DNA of 64,000 bases from Branchiostoma floridae (GCF_000003815.2 NC_049982.1:27323737-27387736), one strand, 5' to 3'; positions 23,884 to 37,010 are shown, counted from the stretch's first letter. Notes: generated from the letters alone by a model not told the origin. Numbers and translations are program-made.

Positions 23884-24895
23884 TAAAGATGGTCCTGACA
23901 TGAGTAAATTCCCCACATTTTATAAACAGGTAATATCATCCTTCCACTCTGCTGGTGGAGGAGGAAAGAACAAACCCTCTAGTGTAAGTGAAATAATGGG
24001 AGAAACTATATGGTGCAACAAATATATAAGATCACAAGGTAAAACAATTTTCTTTCCAACCTGGATAAATAAAGACATAATATTCATAAAAGACATTTTC
24101 CCCTTTGACAGGTTCATGTCTCTAGATCACTACCCTCAGCTTAACCTAAACACAAGACCTAATGGTATTATTGAATATATAACTCTGTTTCAAGCTATAC
24201 CTCTTACATGGAAGAATGCAATAAGAAACCATAGAGGCCCAATTCCTTATCAAAGATTAGAGCTTAACACCATTTCCCCATGTATATTTGATGGTAAAAC
24301 AACAAAACAAATGAAAAGCAAGAACACCTGCAAATTGTTATACAATACATTAGTGCAGGCACAGGCCAAGGAACCAACATGCTGTAAAAGATGGCAATCC
24401 ATATTTCCTACTGAAACCCTGGCTTGGGAAAATATCTGGAGATGGTTAAGCACACAGACCTGTATAGACACTAGGTTAGCAGAGTTAAACTACAAACTAT
24501 TACACCGGATATTACCATGTGCGCACAATCTGCACAAATGGGGTATTGAGGATGAAACTGGACATATATATGATGCAACATGAACCCTTTGTAGCAATGG
24601 AAGCATAGAAGACTATGAACATATGTTCTTTAAATGTGAAAGACTGTGTAATTTCTGGGAATTAGTTAACACATACGTACCCTTGCCCAACATAAAAATT
24701 ACTTTTCAGGAGGTTTTATTTGGAAAAATTGATCATTTAATAACTGCTAAAGACCAGAAAAATAGAACCTTTACTGTTACTGTGGCTAAATGGACAATCT
24801 TTAAAACTTGGATCTGGCATAGAAAAGACCCACACCTATGCATAACTAACCTCTTTAATGTCTTTAAAAAGGACTTTGAAGAACAGCCAATGTAG
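23867..24895 (+). pseudogene. LINE ORF2 C-terminal part
   Basis: This is the C-terminal region in a frame shifted from the reverse transcriptase. It is interrupted by an in-frame TGA at 24,581-24,583 and resumes to 24,895 in the same frame. Around the stop lies a cysteine/histidine knuckle-like segment (TLC...EDYEHMFFKC) that is usual at this position in L1/Tx1-type ORF2 proteins. The frameshift and the stop together show that the copy is inactive. Confidence 0.7.
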
Positions 24896-25225
24896 ATTGA
24901 TTGTACAAATTTACTATTGATATTCTGGCATGAACCCCACCTATTGTTAGACTACTCCATGTTTGATCATAGTGTAATAACAGACTGTACATATTCCTTA
25001 AGGTTTCCCAGTATTTGACAAATGTACTACATGTGTTTGTCTTCCCTGACTGTTTCACTGCCCATGTACTGCATGTTAATGTTATTCGTCCAGACACACC
25101 AGTATATGTTATCCCTCCATGTGCAATAGTACTCGACTGTACAAACACTAGTCTTAGTGGTTGACAAATGTACCATTGTTGTTGATGTTTTAAATTAAAA
25201 AAAAAAAAAAAATCAGTCCATCCAG

Positions 25226-25828
25226 ACGTTCTCTATTTATCTGCGGCGAACAGACATCGCAGACATCGCTCGGACATACAAACAGCACTCACATGACGCT
25301 GCCGTTTTCCCAAAGAACGCAGGCACGAGTTTTCCCGTGGACTGGACACGGGTGTTTTTCAGAGATAAAGTGACCGTGACAACAATGATGCTGACTCTGC
25401 TTCGTCTCAACTCAAGTTCTTTCCGCTATTTCTCTCCAGACAAGACAGCTGACAATGGTCTACTTAAACTGCATGACATTAATTATTACATCTCACCTGT
25501 TACCGGATTCGGTAGGAGTTCACTTCGTAGATAGGTGTGTTAGCCTGTCTGACATGTGTGGTTTTTAGTGGTAAGAACAAGTACATGTGTGCGTTTGTGT
25601 CTTCGTCCGAACACAGATGGACTCCCATTGTCTGACTCTTTGAACCAACACGACGCCTGCAGTTGACCTCGAATCGTTGTAGTTGTAGCAAACATTGCTA
25701 GGAGACGCTTTTGATCCATGAATTGCAGAACGGAATGATGATTCTTTGACAGGTAGGTGATTCCAGCTTTAGTATTACTTTCTTGGTGAATATGCATAAA
25801 AGAGTATGTACTGATTGAGAAACTCCGT
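25226..25828. other. Region upstream of gene C exon 1
   Basis: No gene seen. It is unlike the promoter regions of genes B and D. A TATA-like GCATAAAAG lies at about 25,794-25,802. Confidence 0.5.
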
Positions 25829-26503
25829 GTGGCGGACGCGAAGGGCAGGAGGTACGGACTAGCCCGTGCGGAGACAGGCTACCTCCGTGCCCTGGTGGAC
25901 GCCGTGGCTGACAAGGACAGGCTGGCGGAAGTAGAGCTGCTCAAAAGTCTGGGCGACGTGAACTTGGAGAAGGGAAGACTCGGGAAGGATAGAGGGAAGT
26001 TCAACATGGCCATGGCGCTTTACGTGGCTGCTATAGTCCGATGTCACCATCGGGATCAGGGAGAAGGTATAGAACACCGGTACAAATACGCGGAGAGACT
26101 TTTACAAGGGGTGACGTCAAAGGGGTCACAGGATAAGGAACAACAAACTGAAAATAAGGAAAAAACTTCACCTGCAAAGGTGGCTAAAACGTTTCAAAAC
26201 ATGGACAAGAAACGGGCTACTGGTTGTAACACAGACATTGTGCTGGTTGGATACGCACAATTAATGGTAGAGGGAATAGTAAACGACAACAACATGTTAG
26301 AAACAGAAGCGATCAAAAGCCTCGGTGACGTGTACCTGAAAAGAGGAACAGAAACTGGAGACACTAGAGACTTGACCAAAGCTACTGCTCTGTACAACAC
26401 GGCACTGGCGCGGTGTAACAACGTTCAGGGAACAGTTGCCATTGTCCATCGCTTACTGTACACAGCAAAAATCAGGCAGGACATCACCACAAAAAGCATA
26501 AAG
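25829..26503 (+). CDS. Gene C exon 1, start codon lost
   Basis: The exon is homologous to gene B exon 1 from EKLR onward and ends at the donor AAG|GTGAGT. Homology to B begins at the GAGAAACTCCGT at about 25,817. The ATG and the conserved promoter are absent, and an in-frame TGA at 25,787-25,789 closes the frame. The first in-frame ATG is internal, before ALYVAA. Both SLGDV helical modules are intact. The lesion suggests a 5' rearrangement, so expression would need a new promoter or exon. Confidence 0.7.
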
Positions 26504-26863
26504 GTGAGTGATAGTGATTAACATAATTTATGCACCTCCAATTGTTTTTTTAGCCTCTGCTAAGATTTTAATCAATATCTTTGAGGAAATAATAGTTGCA
26601 GAAGTCTTGAACTTACTTTGACAATTTTTGGAGTCTGTGTATATCTTATGACGGCTTAATGATGATATGTGCCCTGTCATATTTGGCCAATGTAGTCAAT
26701 GATGCCCCAATAAACAACCAGTCACCACATTTACTACATACACTTTTACGTTGACCTTTCTCCAGTCACGTCAGGTGCTTTATATTACCCTCTACCATTG
26801 GGCAAAGTCCAATTATGCGTTTAAGCGTTAATCATTCTTGGCCTTTTCTATCGGTTCTTGTAG

Positions 26864-26979
26864 AAGTCAACTCGAACGAAACGACAACAAAACGTGAGAG
26901 GACGGAAGGACCACATCTCTCCCTTCTCAACTGCAACCTTAAATGACAGCACTAATGACCAAATGCACCGTCTGCACAG
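26864..26979 (+). CDS. Gene C exon 2
   Basis: A 116-base exon between acceptor TTCTTGTAG and donor GTAGAT, phase 0 to phase 2, encoding a basic linker with RQQNVRGRKDHISPF. Confidence 0.7.
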
Positions 26980-27090
26980 GTAGATACAAGGATTGCTGTT
27001 ATTTTCTTTTATTGATATTGACTACCCTATAAGGTATTATCTCGGTGCATCGTAGAATAATGTAATAGACATTTCGTTATTCCTCTTTAG

Positions 27091-27141
27091 TGTCCCGGAA
27101 CTGCGGAAAGCTGAAAACCAGACAGGAGTCGACGCTGACAT
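27091..27141 (+). CDS. Gene C exon 3
   Basis: A 51-base exon between acceptor CTCTTTAG and donor GTTAGT, encoding VPELRKAENQTGVDAD. The intron that follows (27,142-28,088) shows no gene. Confidence 0.7.
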
Positions 27142-28088
27142 GTTAGTGCCACCAAGTTCTTTTTTCTAGTTATCACAAGTGTTTAAAAGAATTCTCTTAA
27201 AATGTACATTCTCTTATTCGTACTGTGTTATACCTAACCTTTCTACTAATGCAAATATCCACAGTCAACTCAAGACGCGTAATGATATTTGGTATTTGGG
27301 TAGACATAGGTAAAAGCAAAGTACATGTATGATTGTTGACCTTTCTGTGGCCTGCTGTACTGCAGCTGAACCCCCGGTTTGTTATTTCGTACTCTGAGCA
27401 TGTCCCTTCACGGTTTCAAAAATAAGTGGTGTAACTTTGGTCCCCATGCAGCCTTTCGGAAACCGTAGGGGATTTGAGACTTTGAATGCTAGGTTGTCCT
27501 AAAGATTGGTATCTAATATGCATGATAAATGAGAAAATTGACGTATCAATCTGCTTTGTTTATTCATAGTAGGCTTTCACACATATGGAAAATGTATTTG
27601 AGAAACAGAGGGATATAATGTAGATAGACTTAAGATATACTAATAAATATTTATCTGCATCATATGCGAATGAAATATCTATTATATTAGTAGTAGTCCG
27701 CTGTGTTCTGCTGCTGCAATGGTCTTAGGCACTCTGCAACTGCGATCAGTCTTTCTTCAACTCTTTCCACTGTTCAGCATATCTTAAGTCATATATTATA
27801 TCCAATATCAAACAGTGAAATATAATAATATGAATTTTAAGATACAGTAATGTTTAATGAAGGGGGGCTCATATCATTTTGCTGATATACATCAGTTTAA
27901 AATGCAAGAATATCCTACATTCATTTGAATAATTGATTTCTAATAAGATCTTGTTATTCTATTCCATGTCCATGTTTATTTCAACTTTAATTTTAACTCA
28001 GATGAACAGTGCTACAAATTCTTTACTATTCGCGATCGAATGATAAACCATTTTGTAATAGTTTTATCTTATGATGACATATCTACAG

Positions 28089-28195
28089 TGTATACAAAGA
28101 ACATCTACATGATGGCTGCAGGGCCCTGCAGACTGGAGATCTGGACAAAGCAGAAGAAAGTTTTGCAGCTGCGCTCAAATCTGTTCATGTACAAG
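28089..28195 (+). CDS. Gene C exon 4
   Basis: A 107-base exon between acceptor TCTACAG and donor GTAAGT, phase 2 to phase 1. It encodes the helical module with [20 protein letters not shown]. Confidence 0.8.
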
Positions 28196-28473
28196 GTAAG
28201 TCTAAGAATATGAACTTAGTTCAAATAATCTAAACGTGACTGCTGATACATGGTTCACGATCCTTGATTGTTTTCGACACACAGATGCGGTCTCTATAAT
28301 ATTATGTATTTTCATGTTACTGCCATGAAGGTGTTTCAGATACGACTTATGGAAGCACTGATGACCACGACCTTTGTGGGGTTTTACCAGAAAAGTACAA
28401 TGTGCAAATACAAATATAAAATCATCATGAAGTAGTAAAAACAAAATTGCGACTGAGACATTTCAACTTACAG

Positions 28474-31400
28474 GTCAACACAGAAAGGAGGCAGAGCCCC
28501 TGTACAAGTTGGGCAATGTCTATCTGAAGAGAGGAATCCAGTCAAAGGACGGAGGAGATTTCACCAAGGCTGCAGCACTCTGTAATGCAGCTCTGGTAAG
28601 ATCAAGTAGAGAAGATATTGTGCAAGCAAGCAAGGAAATAGTTCAAGCATTTGTTAAGGAAGTCCTGAAGATCGGACTGAAGGTAGACAGTGATAATACA
28701 GAGAGGCACAAATTGATGCTGAAGGCTGATAGGGACTATGTAGAAAAAGAGATTAAAAAGATTGAACAAGAAGTAGATCCTTATAGCCTTGATGACGAGG
28801 ACCCAAAGATAAAAGAAGTGGAAATGAAGAGGGTGGAAGCAATCAAAGCATTGTGTCAGACAATCGTTCATCAGCGTAACGCGTTCATAGCTGGTCTTGT
28901 AGATGAATGTATGAACTTCAAGGTAATGGGCCGCCCTCCCTGTAAGTACGCCATGATAGGTTTGGGTTCACAAGCCACAGGATTGGTAACTCCATACTCT
29001 GATCTGGAGTTTGCCATTTTGGTAGAGGACGAAGCCGAACCTAATGTGAGCTATTTCCGCAACCTCACACATTATCTGCATCTCAAGGTGATTAATCTGG
29101 GAGAAACCATTCTCCCTGCCATGGGGATTAAGTCTCTTAATGACTTCTACTCCGGTGACCCACTAGACAGCTGGTTCTATGACTCAGTAACACCGCGCGG
29201 CTTTGCGTTTGATGGAGCCATGAGACATGCGTGCAAGACTCCACTGGGAAGGGGCAGAAATGGCCAACTCATTCACACACCAAGCAATATGACCAACGTT
29301 CTGAAAGAAGACCTTACTCTCCATTTAAAGAAAGGATACCATCTCGCTAGCATATTGGGAAATATATCCCTTATTACAGGAGAACAGGGCTTGGTAGATT
29401 CATACAGGTCGTTATTGACTCAGCAACTTCGAAACAATGACGGGAGAGTTTCTCTGGTAATGGCAAATGAATTATTGGGTGATATTACATCGACTTTTCA
29501 CATCCAACCTCTCACTACCAAACTGCGGAACGTTAAGAAAGAAATCTATCGGTTTTCAAGCCTTGCAGTGTTCTTTTGGGCGCTACTTCATAACATACAA
29601 CCGACCACAATCTGGGAGACTGTTCAGGAGCTACGAAACAGTAAAGTCGTCACTAGTAATAACGCACATCACTTGATGGTGCTGGTCAGTATCTCAGCAG
29701 AACTGAGACTGCGGACATACATGAACAATGGTGGTCAGGTGGAAAACATGTCAGTCTTATGGTCAATGTCAACCGATACGGGCATCGAGGAGAAATTACA
29801 GAAAGTGTTTTACATCTCAAATACAAAACAGCTCATGAGATATTACTATACAGAAAGACCCCTGAAACACTTTATTTCACAGCTGACTGACACCAAACCG
29901 GAGATAGAACCGCCAATCTTCTTTGACAATTCTTCAGAGCTGAAAGCAGAGGTATATGAAAGTCTTTGTGATTTCGAAAATCTCAAGACATGCTCAGAAC
30001 AAACGCTGCACAGTTATCTATCGAAGTATGGTAAAAACACCGCACACAGTGATGTTGCATCCTCACTTGACACATTGGCTTTTGCTTTGGGGGCACTTGG
30101 TAATCACAAAAAGGCTATTCGCTATTATGAACAGTCATTACAAATGAAGCGGAGTATATACGGGGAGGACACTGCACATCCTGACATTGCCTTATCACTT
30201 AAAAACTTCGGGGATGCCTGTGGAAACCTTGGGGATCACAGACAGGCGATCAGCTATCATGAACAGGCGCTTCAGATGACGCAGAATATTCATGGTGAGG
30301 ACACTGCACATCCTGACATCACCGCTACACTTAACAGCTTGGGTGCCGCCTGGAGTTACCTTGGTGATCACAGAAAGGCGATCAGCTATTATGAACAGTC
30401 ACTACAGATGACGCGGAGTATCTATGGAGTAGACACTGCACATAATGACATCGCCGCTTCACTTAACAACTTGGGTAGCACCTGGCGCGACCTTGGTGAT
30501 CACAGAAAGGCGGTAAGTTATTATGAACAGTCACTACAGATGAGGCGGAGTATGTATGGTGAGGGTACTACACATCCTGACATCGCCAGCTCACTTAACA
30601 ACTTGGGTGCCGCCTGGGGTGACCTTGATGATCACAGAAAGGCCGTAAGCTATTATGAACAGTCACTAAAGATGAACCGGAGTATCTACGGTGAGGGCAA
30701 CGTACATCCTGCCATCGCCAGCCTACTTAACAACTTGGGCACCACCTGGGGCGCCCTTGGTGATCACAGAAATGCGGTAAGCTATTATGAACACGCACTG
30801 CAGATGAGGCGGAGTATCTATGGTGAGGACACCGCACATCCTGACATCGCCAGCTCACTTAACAACTTGGGTAACGCCTGGGGTGACCTCGATGATAACA
30901 GAAAGGCCGTAAGCTATTATGAACAGTCACTGCAAATGAATTGGAGTATGTATGGGGTAGACACTGTACATCCTGGCATCGCCGGCTCACTTTACAACTT
31001 GGGTAACACTTGGAGTAGACTTGGGGATCACAGAAAGGCGGTCAACTATCTTGAACAGTCACTACAGATGAACCGTAGTATCTACGGTAAGGACACTGCA
31101 CATCCTGACATCGCTAGTTCACTTAACATGTTGGGTAACGCTTTGGGCGACCTTGGTGATCATAGAAAGGCGCTCAGCTATTATGAGCAGTCACTACAGA
31201 TGTGGCGGAGTATCTATGAAGTAAACACTGTACATCCTGACATCGCTAGCTCACTTTACAACTTGGGTAACACTTGGTTTAAACTTGGTGATCACAGAAA
31301 GGCGGTCAGCTATTATGAGCAGTCACTACAGATGAGGTGGATTATCTTTGGTGAGGACACTGCACATCCTGGCATCGCTAGCTCACTTAACAACTTGGGT

Positions 31401-31652
31401 AACGCCTGGGGTGAACTTGGTGATCACAGAAAGGCCGTTAGCTATTATGAACAGTCACTACAGATGATGCGGGGTATCTATGGTGAGGATACCGTACATC
31501 CTGACATCGCCAGCTCACTTTACAACTTGGGTGACACCTGGAGTGAACTTGGTGATCACAGAAATGCGGTCAGATATCATGAACAGTCACTACAGATGAG
31601 CCGTAGTATCTATGGTGAGGGCACCGCACACAGCACGAAAATGAATATTTAA
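28474..31652 (+). pseudogene. Gene C exon 5: nucleotidyltransferase-like and TPR exon, 3' end broken by transposon
   Basis: The acceptor CAACTTACAG precedes 28474. The nucleotidyltransferase-like motif is kept (Asp-Leu-Glu at 29,001-29,009), with a two-residue insertion before it. Twelve TPR-like repeats are intact. In repeat 13 the frame runs into a CACTA-like element at 31,629, and 8 foreign codons lead to a stop at 31,650-31,652. The rest of repeat 13 and the terminal repeat are found at 35,696-35,940, between two transposons. A truncated protein lacking the conserved C-terminal cap could still be made. With the lost start codon, a pseudogene is more likely. Confidence 0.8.
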
Positions 31653-31989
31653 GCATACTTTCCGAGATACTTAAATGTAGCCTAAAGGTGGGAAAATATT
31701 TCCGCAGAGATTACGGTATCGTAAAGACCACGGAAACCATGGTTTTACATTTCCGTAACCTTTCCGTATTCGTTAAGGCCCATTAAATACATGTAATATC
31801 TTTACATAACCTTTAAGCATCCTTATATGTGCCGTACATGAAACGGGTATTGCTTATGTACAGAAAACATCTACAGGCTTTGAACCGACCATACGTTCAC
31901 ATACAATCAGTTAACCTTCGCCTTTTTTTTTATTTTCGTGGTTCTCTAAGGTGGAAATTACCAATAGGAGATGATATCTTTTCATTGCC

Positions 31990-33790
31990 CTTCCGTTACA
32001 ATTGATCTCATTTACATACTCTTATTAGAATAGGTCTATGGAGACCTCCCCCTTTTGTGTATAGGTGCAAAAAAAGATGTCAGAATGGTAGCGTTTATTT
32101 ATAAGAAGAGGCATTGCTTTTACCAAATTAAGGGTATTTTCCGCTCAATATACCACATGCGCCGTTCAATAAAGCAGCGGCTTCAAATGAATAGTTCCTG
32201 CTGTGTTTGCGTGTTAAGTTTAACCAAGAAAAGAAAATCTCCTCCTGTGTGAAAGCTACATATAACAGATACAATCTTTCCGATGTCTTTCCGTTACATT
32301 TGAGCTGACTTTACATAAAAGGGGGGAGGTTTAAGCAAACCTCCCCCTTTTATGTATAGGTGGAAAAAAGGTGTCGGAAAGGTATCGTTAATCATTAGTT
32401 GAAGAAGAGGCATTGCTTTTACCAAATTAAGAGTATTTTCCGCTCAATATACCACATGCGCCGTTCACTAAAGCAGCGGCTTCAACTGAATAGCTCCTGC
32501 TGTGTTTGCGTGTTAAGTTTAACCAAGAAAAGTAAATATCCTGTGTGAAAGCTACATATAACGGATACAATCTTTCCGATATCTTTCCGTTACATTTGAG
32601 CTGACTTTACATAAAAGGGGGGAGGTTTAAGCAAACCTCCCCCCATTTACGTATAGGTGGAAAAAAGATGTCGGAAAGGTAGCGTTAATCATTACTTGAA
32701 GAAGAGGCATTACTTTTACCAAATTAAGAGCATTTTCCGCTCAAATGCGCCGTAAATGCGCCGTACATGCGCCGTTCACTAAAGCAGCGGCTTCAAATGA
32801 ATGGCTCCTGCTGTGTTTGTGTGTTAAGTTTAACAAAGAAAAGCAAATCTCGTCCTGTGTGAAAGCTACATATAACAGATACAATCCTTCCGATGTCTAT
32901 CCGTTACATTTGAGCTGACTTTACATAAAAGGGGGGGAGGTTTAAGCAAACCTCCCCCCTTTTATGTATAGGCGGAAAAAAGGTGTCGGAAAGGTAGCGT
33001 TAANNNNNNNNNNNNNNNNNNNNNNNNNNNNNNNNNNNNNNNNNNNNNNNNNNNNNNNNNNNNNNNNNNNNNNNNNNNNNNNNNNNNNNNNNNNNNNNNN
33101 NNNNNNNNNNNNNNNNNNNNNNNNNNNNNNNNNNNNNNNNNNNNNNNNNNNNNNNNNNNNNNNNNNNNNNNNNNNNNNNNNNNNNNNNNNNNNNNNNNNN
33201 NNNNNNNNNNNNNNNNNNNNNNNNNNNNNNNNNNNNNNNNNNNNNNNNNNNNNNNNNNNNNNNNNNNNNNNNNNNNNNNNNNNNNGGAAAGGTAGCGTTA
33301 ATCATTATTGAAGAAAGAGGCATTATTTTCCGCTCAATATACCACATGCGCCCTCACTACAGCAGCGGCTTCGCCTGAATAGCCCCTGCTGTGTTAACGT
33401 GTTGAGTTTAACCAAGATAAGCAACCTTTACTCTTGGTTAAAACTTACATATAGCAGATACAATTTTTGGAATGTATAGGGGCAAAAAAGATGTCGGAAA
33501 GGTAGCGTTAATTATTAGTCTTAAAAGAGGCATTGCTTTTACCAAATTACGAGTATTTTCCGCTCAATATACCACATGCGCCGTTCACTAAAGTAGCGAC
33601 TTCGCCTGAATAACTCATTCTGTGTTAGCATGTTTGACGAAACCAGGAAAATCAAAATATCCTCATGGGTGAAACATAAATATAACATATGGTATCTTTC
33701 CAATGTCTTTACGTTACCATTGAGCTCACTTTACACAAAAAGATGCTATGTACAGGTGCAAGAAAGATGTCGGAAAGGTAGCGTTTATTT
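31990..33790. repeat. Tandem array, unit about 295-315 bp, with long hairpin
   Basis: About six units, one of them hidden by the gap. Each has the block GTCGGAAAGGTAGCGTTAAT. Several start with a hairpin in which ACATAAAAGGGGG-GAGGTTT pairs with AAACCTCCCCCTTTTATGT around the loop AAGC (for example 32,313-32,356). The units degrade toward 33,790. Confidence 0.8.
33004..33285. other. Assembly gap (282 N)
   Basis: A run of N inside the satellite array of transposon 1. Any ORF crossing it is meaningless. Confidence 0.99.
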
Positions 33791-35254
33791 TTTCCAGTAG
33801 TATCGTATGTATGATATCGTTCCGTTACCTTTGCCTTTGAGCTTACTTTTCAGAAAACTCTCTGAACTTTCTTTACAGAGGTGGAGATCGATAGTTACAG
33901 AAAAAGATGTTGGAGAGGTATCGTTGAAAGCAAGGAAATTAAATATTTAACCTCCTTGTTGAAAGGAAACAACAGTCGCCGGGAGCACTGCGTACATGCC
34001 CCCGAAGATTGGTGGTCATAATTACGGCGTGTTCCCGTTCAGGGTAAGAGGACTAGTACTGGGCGGCCTGTCCAGTATGTCGCTCGCGGGTGGCTGTGCC
34101 TTGCAGCTTGGCATCCCGACGACATAGCGTCCTCACTACCCGGTAACGTATCATGGGAATATAGCGGGTTTGCTGTTTATATAATTGTACAAAAAAAAAA
34201 TTCTTATCATCTGGAAGAACATTTATTATCTACAAGCAATAATCACGTTCTCCCAGAAAGGCTGGTATTTTCTAGTGTTGTAACAGTTGTGTTTAGCTTA
34301 ACCTTGGCTAAACAGCGTACAAAGGGGATGGTGTTTTTCAAATTCAAATGTATTCGCCGTCAACTATGAATAACGAACAACGCGGCATTGAATTTCTAAT
34401 TAGCAGCTCCCAGAAGAGGCCAGTCATGTGATAGGGCGTTATCCAATGACAGACAAAGGTGGGTTTTTTAAACCTAACGAATATGCCATAATTTATAGAA
34501 GAAACCAGTTTGCAGGGCGTCTGTTTCGGGACAAGTCAAGAAGGAGCCTTGGACCCGTTTCAACACACGGATTATCGGCGTGGCTTTGCCGCAAATGGAT
34601 TCCAACGGAACTACAGGACGGAACGGACATAACCATAGGACACTCACGGCTTGCCGGAAACGGAGTACGTATGTTGGAGAGTCTTCAACGGGGCACAACT
34701 CAGGGTGAATTCAAGACTGTGTCGTCTTGACCAGCATAAGCTGGCGGAGACATGGAGAGCACGGCCTGTTCATCACAAAACAGTACCCGTCTTCGGGAAT
34801 CTCAGCGGATTTTTCCTAATGTGATGGCCAGATGGAACTATGTTGCTTAAAATGACGTCTTTCCAGGCGTATCGCCCGACACTGGACTCCAAATTGCGGA
34901 GATTCGTGCATGGATATTGTACACCGATTGTTCCCTCGGTCGACCAATCCAAGTCCACAATTAGAATCACAAGATAGTTTAGACGGCGAAGCCATAGATA
35001 CCGGTGTAGGTATGATTCACACCAAATAAGACACGCATACCCGATGCAAAAGTTCCAATTTAAGCCACACAAAACACATAAAGCCTACCTAAAGATGCGC
35101 CGCCTTTACTGATAATATAGTCCAATGAAAGATCACGGAAAGCGTACGTTTCTGCACTTCTTCACGTGCCTTTCAGGGTGTGTAAACGACACATAAACGT
35201 GGGGAAATCGTGACGACACATAAACGTGGGGAAATCGTGACGGAAATCGACTGT

Positions 35255-35640
35255 AAAGGTCTTAAGAAACGCGTGCTTTCCGCCCGTATAGGTTACGAAA
35301 AACTGTCATTAACGACGCCTTTAAGCGTCTAATAGTTGCGGAAAGGCACGTGAAGGAGTGCCGAAACGTACATATAAGTGCATTAAAGGGAATCTTTACG
35401 TTCACGGATAGATGTCGTTAAGTTGCGGAAAGGGTGCAGAAAGGTCTTAATAAACGCGTGCTTTCCGCCCGTATAGGTTACGAAAAACTGTCATTAACGA
35501 CGCCTTTAAGCGTCTAATAGTTGCGGAAAGGCACGTGAAGGAGTGCCGAAACGCACTTTTAAGTGCCAACGTAAAGGTAACATTAAAGGGAACCTTTACG
35601 TTCACGGATAGATGTCGTTAAGTTGCGGAAAGGGTGCAGA
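35255..35640. repeat. Subterminal tandem duplication, about 185-bp unit
   Basis: Two copies start near 35,255 and 35,440, sharing AACGCGTGCTTTCCGCCCGT and GTGAAGGAGTGCCGAAACG. Just upstream, ACATAAACGTGGGGAAATCG is also duplicated (about 35,190 and 35,218). Such subterminal repeats are typical of CACTA elements. Confidence 0.75.
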
Positions 35641-35695
35641 AACGTCGCGTTTACGTTGAGTTTAAGCTTGCTTAAATACCAGATTTCGTGCTGTG

Positions 35696-35940
35696 GCACA
35701 TCCTGACATCGCCGACTCACTTTACAAGTTGGGTGCCGCCTGGAGGAACATTGGGGATGTGAGAAAGGCGATCAGCTATTATGAGCAGTCACTTAAAATG
35801 GAGTATCTATGGTGAGAACACCGCACATCCTGACATTGTCCAATCGCTTAACAATTTTGGAGAGAGCTCGGTGATTACGGAAATGCCATATACTATTTTC
35901 AACTGGAAGAACAAATGAAACAGGTCATTGCAGCTTCAGA
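35696..35940 (+). pseudogene. Gene C last repeats, stranded between two transposons
   Basis: Begins inside TPR repeat 13 and runs to the final codons (KQVIAASD). A 5-base deletion at the start of the next repeat shifts the frame, and a 10-base deletion further on restores it. The second transposon then enters just before the stop codon. Both losses point to decay after the insertions. Confidence 0.8.
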
Positions 35941-36059
35941 CACGGCACGAAAAACGGAATTTAAGCATGCTTAAATGATGCTTAACGTTGACGTATTTTC
36001 CTTCTTTACGGATCTATACATCTCTTATACGAGTACGTAAAGATTGGCGTTACGTAGTC

Positions 36060-37010
36060 TTTACGTAGGTGCTGATAGGTCCGTATTTTCCGGTTTTTTA
36101 AATTGCCTTTCGGCAGCTTAAAGTTGTTGTAAATAATTACTAAAACTCATTTAAAGTGCATTTAAATATTACGTTTATAAAACTTTAAGCATTGTTACGG
36201 CTTATTTACGTGTGCGTAAAGATGATCATTAGGTGGCTTATAGGTGCGGATAGGTCCGTATTTTCCGTTTTTTTAAGTTGCCTTTCAGCAGCTTAAAGAT
36301 GTTGTAAATGTTTATTAAAACTCATTTAAATTGCAATTAAATATTACGTTTCATAAAACTTTAAACATCGTTACGGCTCATTTACGTGTGCGTAAAGATG
36401 ATCATTAGGTGCTTATAGATCCGTATTTTCCGGTTTTTTAAGTTGCCTTTCAGTAGCTTAAATATTTCGTAAATGATTATTAAAACGCCCTTAATACATG
36501 TTTAAAGTTCACGTTTATTTCTTCTGAAGCCTTTATACTTGTCATATACGTGTGCATTAAGATGCTTATACTTTGTGTATTGATGCCCTTTTAGCAGCTT
36601 AAAGTTGTCATAAACACTTATTAAAACACCCTCAATACATGTTTAAAGTTCACGTTTATTTGCTCTTAAGTCCATTTACGTCTCATATACGTGTGCATTA
36701 AGATGTTTATAAGATGTGTATTGTTGCCCTTTTAGCAGCTTAAAGTTGTCATAAACACTTATAAAAACACCCTTAATACATGTTTAAAGTTCCCTTTTAT
36801 CTTCTCTGAAGCCTCTTTACGTCTCATATACATGCGCATTAAGAGGATTTTAATGTGTCTATATTTGTCCTTTTAGCAGCTAAAAGTTGTCATAAATACA
36901 TACTAAAACACTCTTAAGACATGTTTAAAGTTCCCTTTCTACGTCTCATATACGTGTGCATTAAGGTGATTATAAGGTGTGGATAAGTGTCATTTTAGCG
37001 GGATAAAGTT
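36060..37010. repeat. Subterminal tandem repeats, period about 136-177 bp
   Basis: About six degenerate units share GCAGCTTAAAGTTGT, a T-rich block near CGTATTTTCCG and ACGTGTGCRTWAAGATG. They lie next to the left terminus of transposon 2. Confidence 0.75.

Larger units (their letters stand above)
22178..25210 (+). mobile_element. 5'-truncated L1/Tx1-like LINE
   Basis: AAATCAGTCCATCCA occurs at 22,163-22,177 and again at 25,211-25,225 directly after a poly(A) run (about 25,197-25,213), giving a 15-bp target duplication. The first element base codes within ORF2 between endonuclease and reverse transcriptase, so the copy is a dead-on-arrival 5' truncation. It lies about 600 bases upstream of gene C, whose own promoter and start are missing. 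Confidence 0.85.
31629..35695. mobile_element. CACTA-like DNA transposon 1, non-autonomous
   Basis: The ends are CACAGCACGAAA and TTTCGTGCTGTG, a perfect 12-bp inverted repeat that extends with a conserved TATTTAAGCA. GCA flanks it at 31,626-31,628 and 35,696-35,698 as a 3-bp target duplication, and joining the flanks restores the TPR codons of gene C. CAC termini, 3-bp duplications and abundant subterminal repeats fit the CACTA (EnSpm/CMC) superfamily. No transposase was seen. It contains a satellite block, an assembly gap and about 1.1 kb of unique sequence (33,950-35,100) with only short ORFs. Confidence 0.75.

Noticed and set aside
32964-33347. ORFs spanning the N runs (also 45,260-45,663)
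   Set aside because: The frames are open only because N is not read as a stop.
34428-35072. Short ORFs of about 100 codons in the unique part of transposon 1 as a transposase
   Set aside because: No acidic catalytic pattern or known transposase motif is visible, and they are too short. They are probably chance frames.
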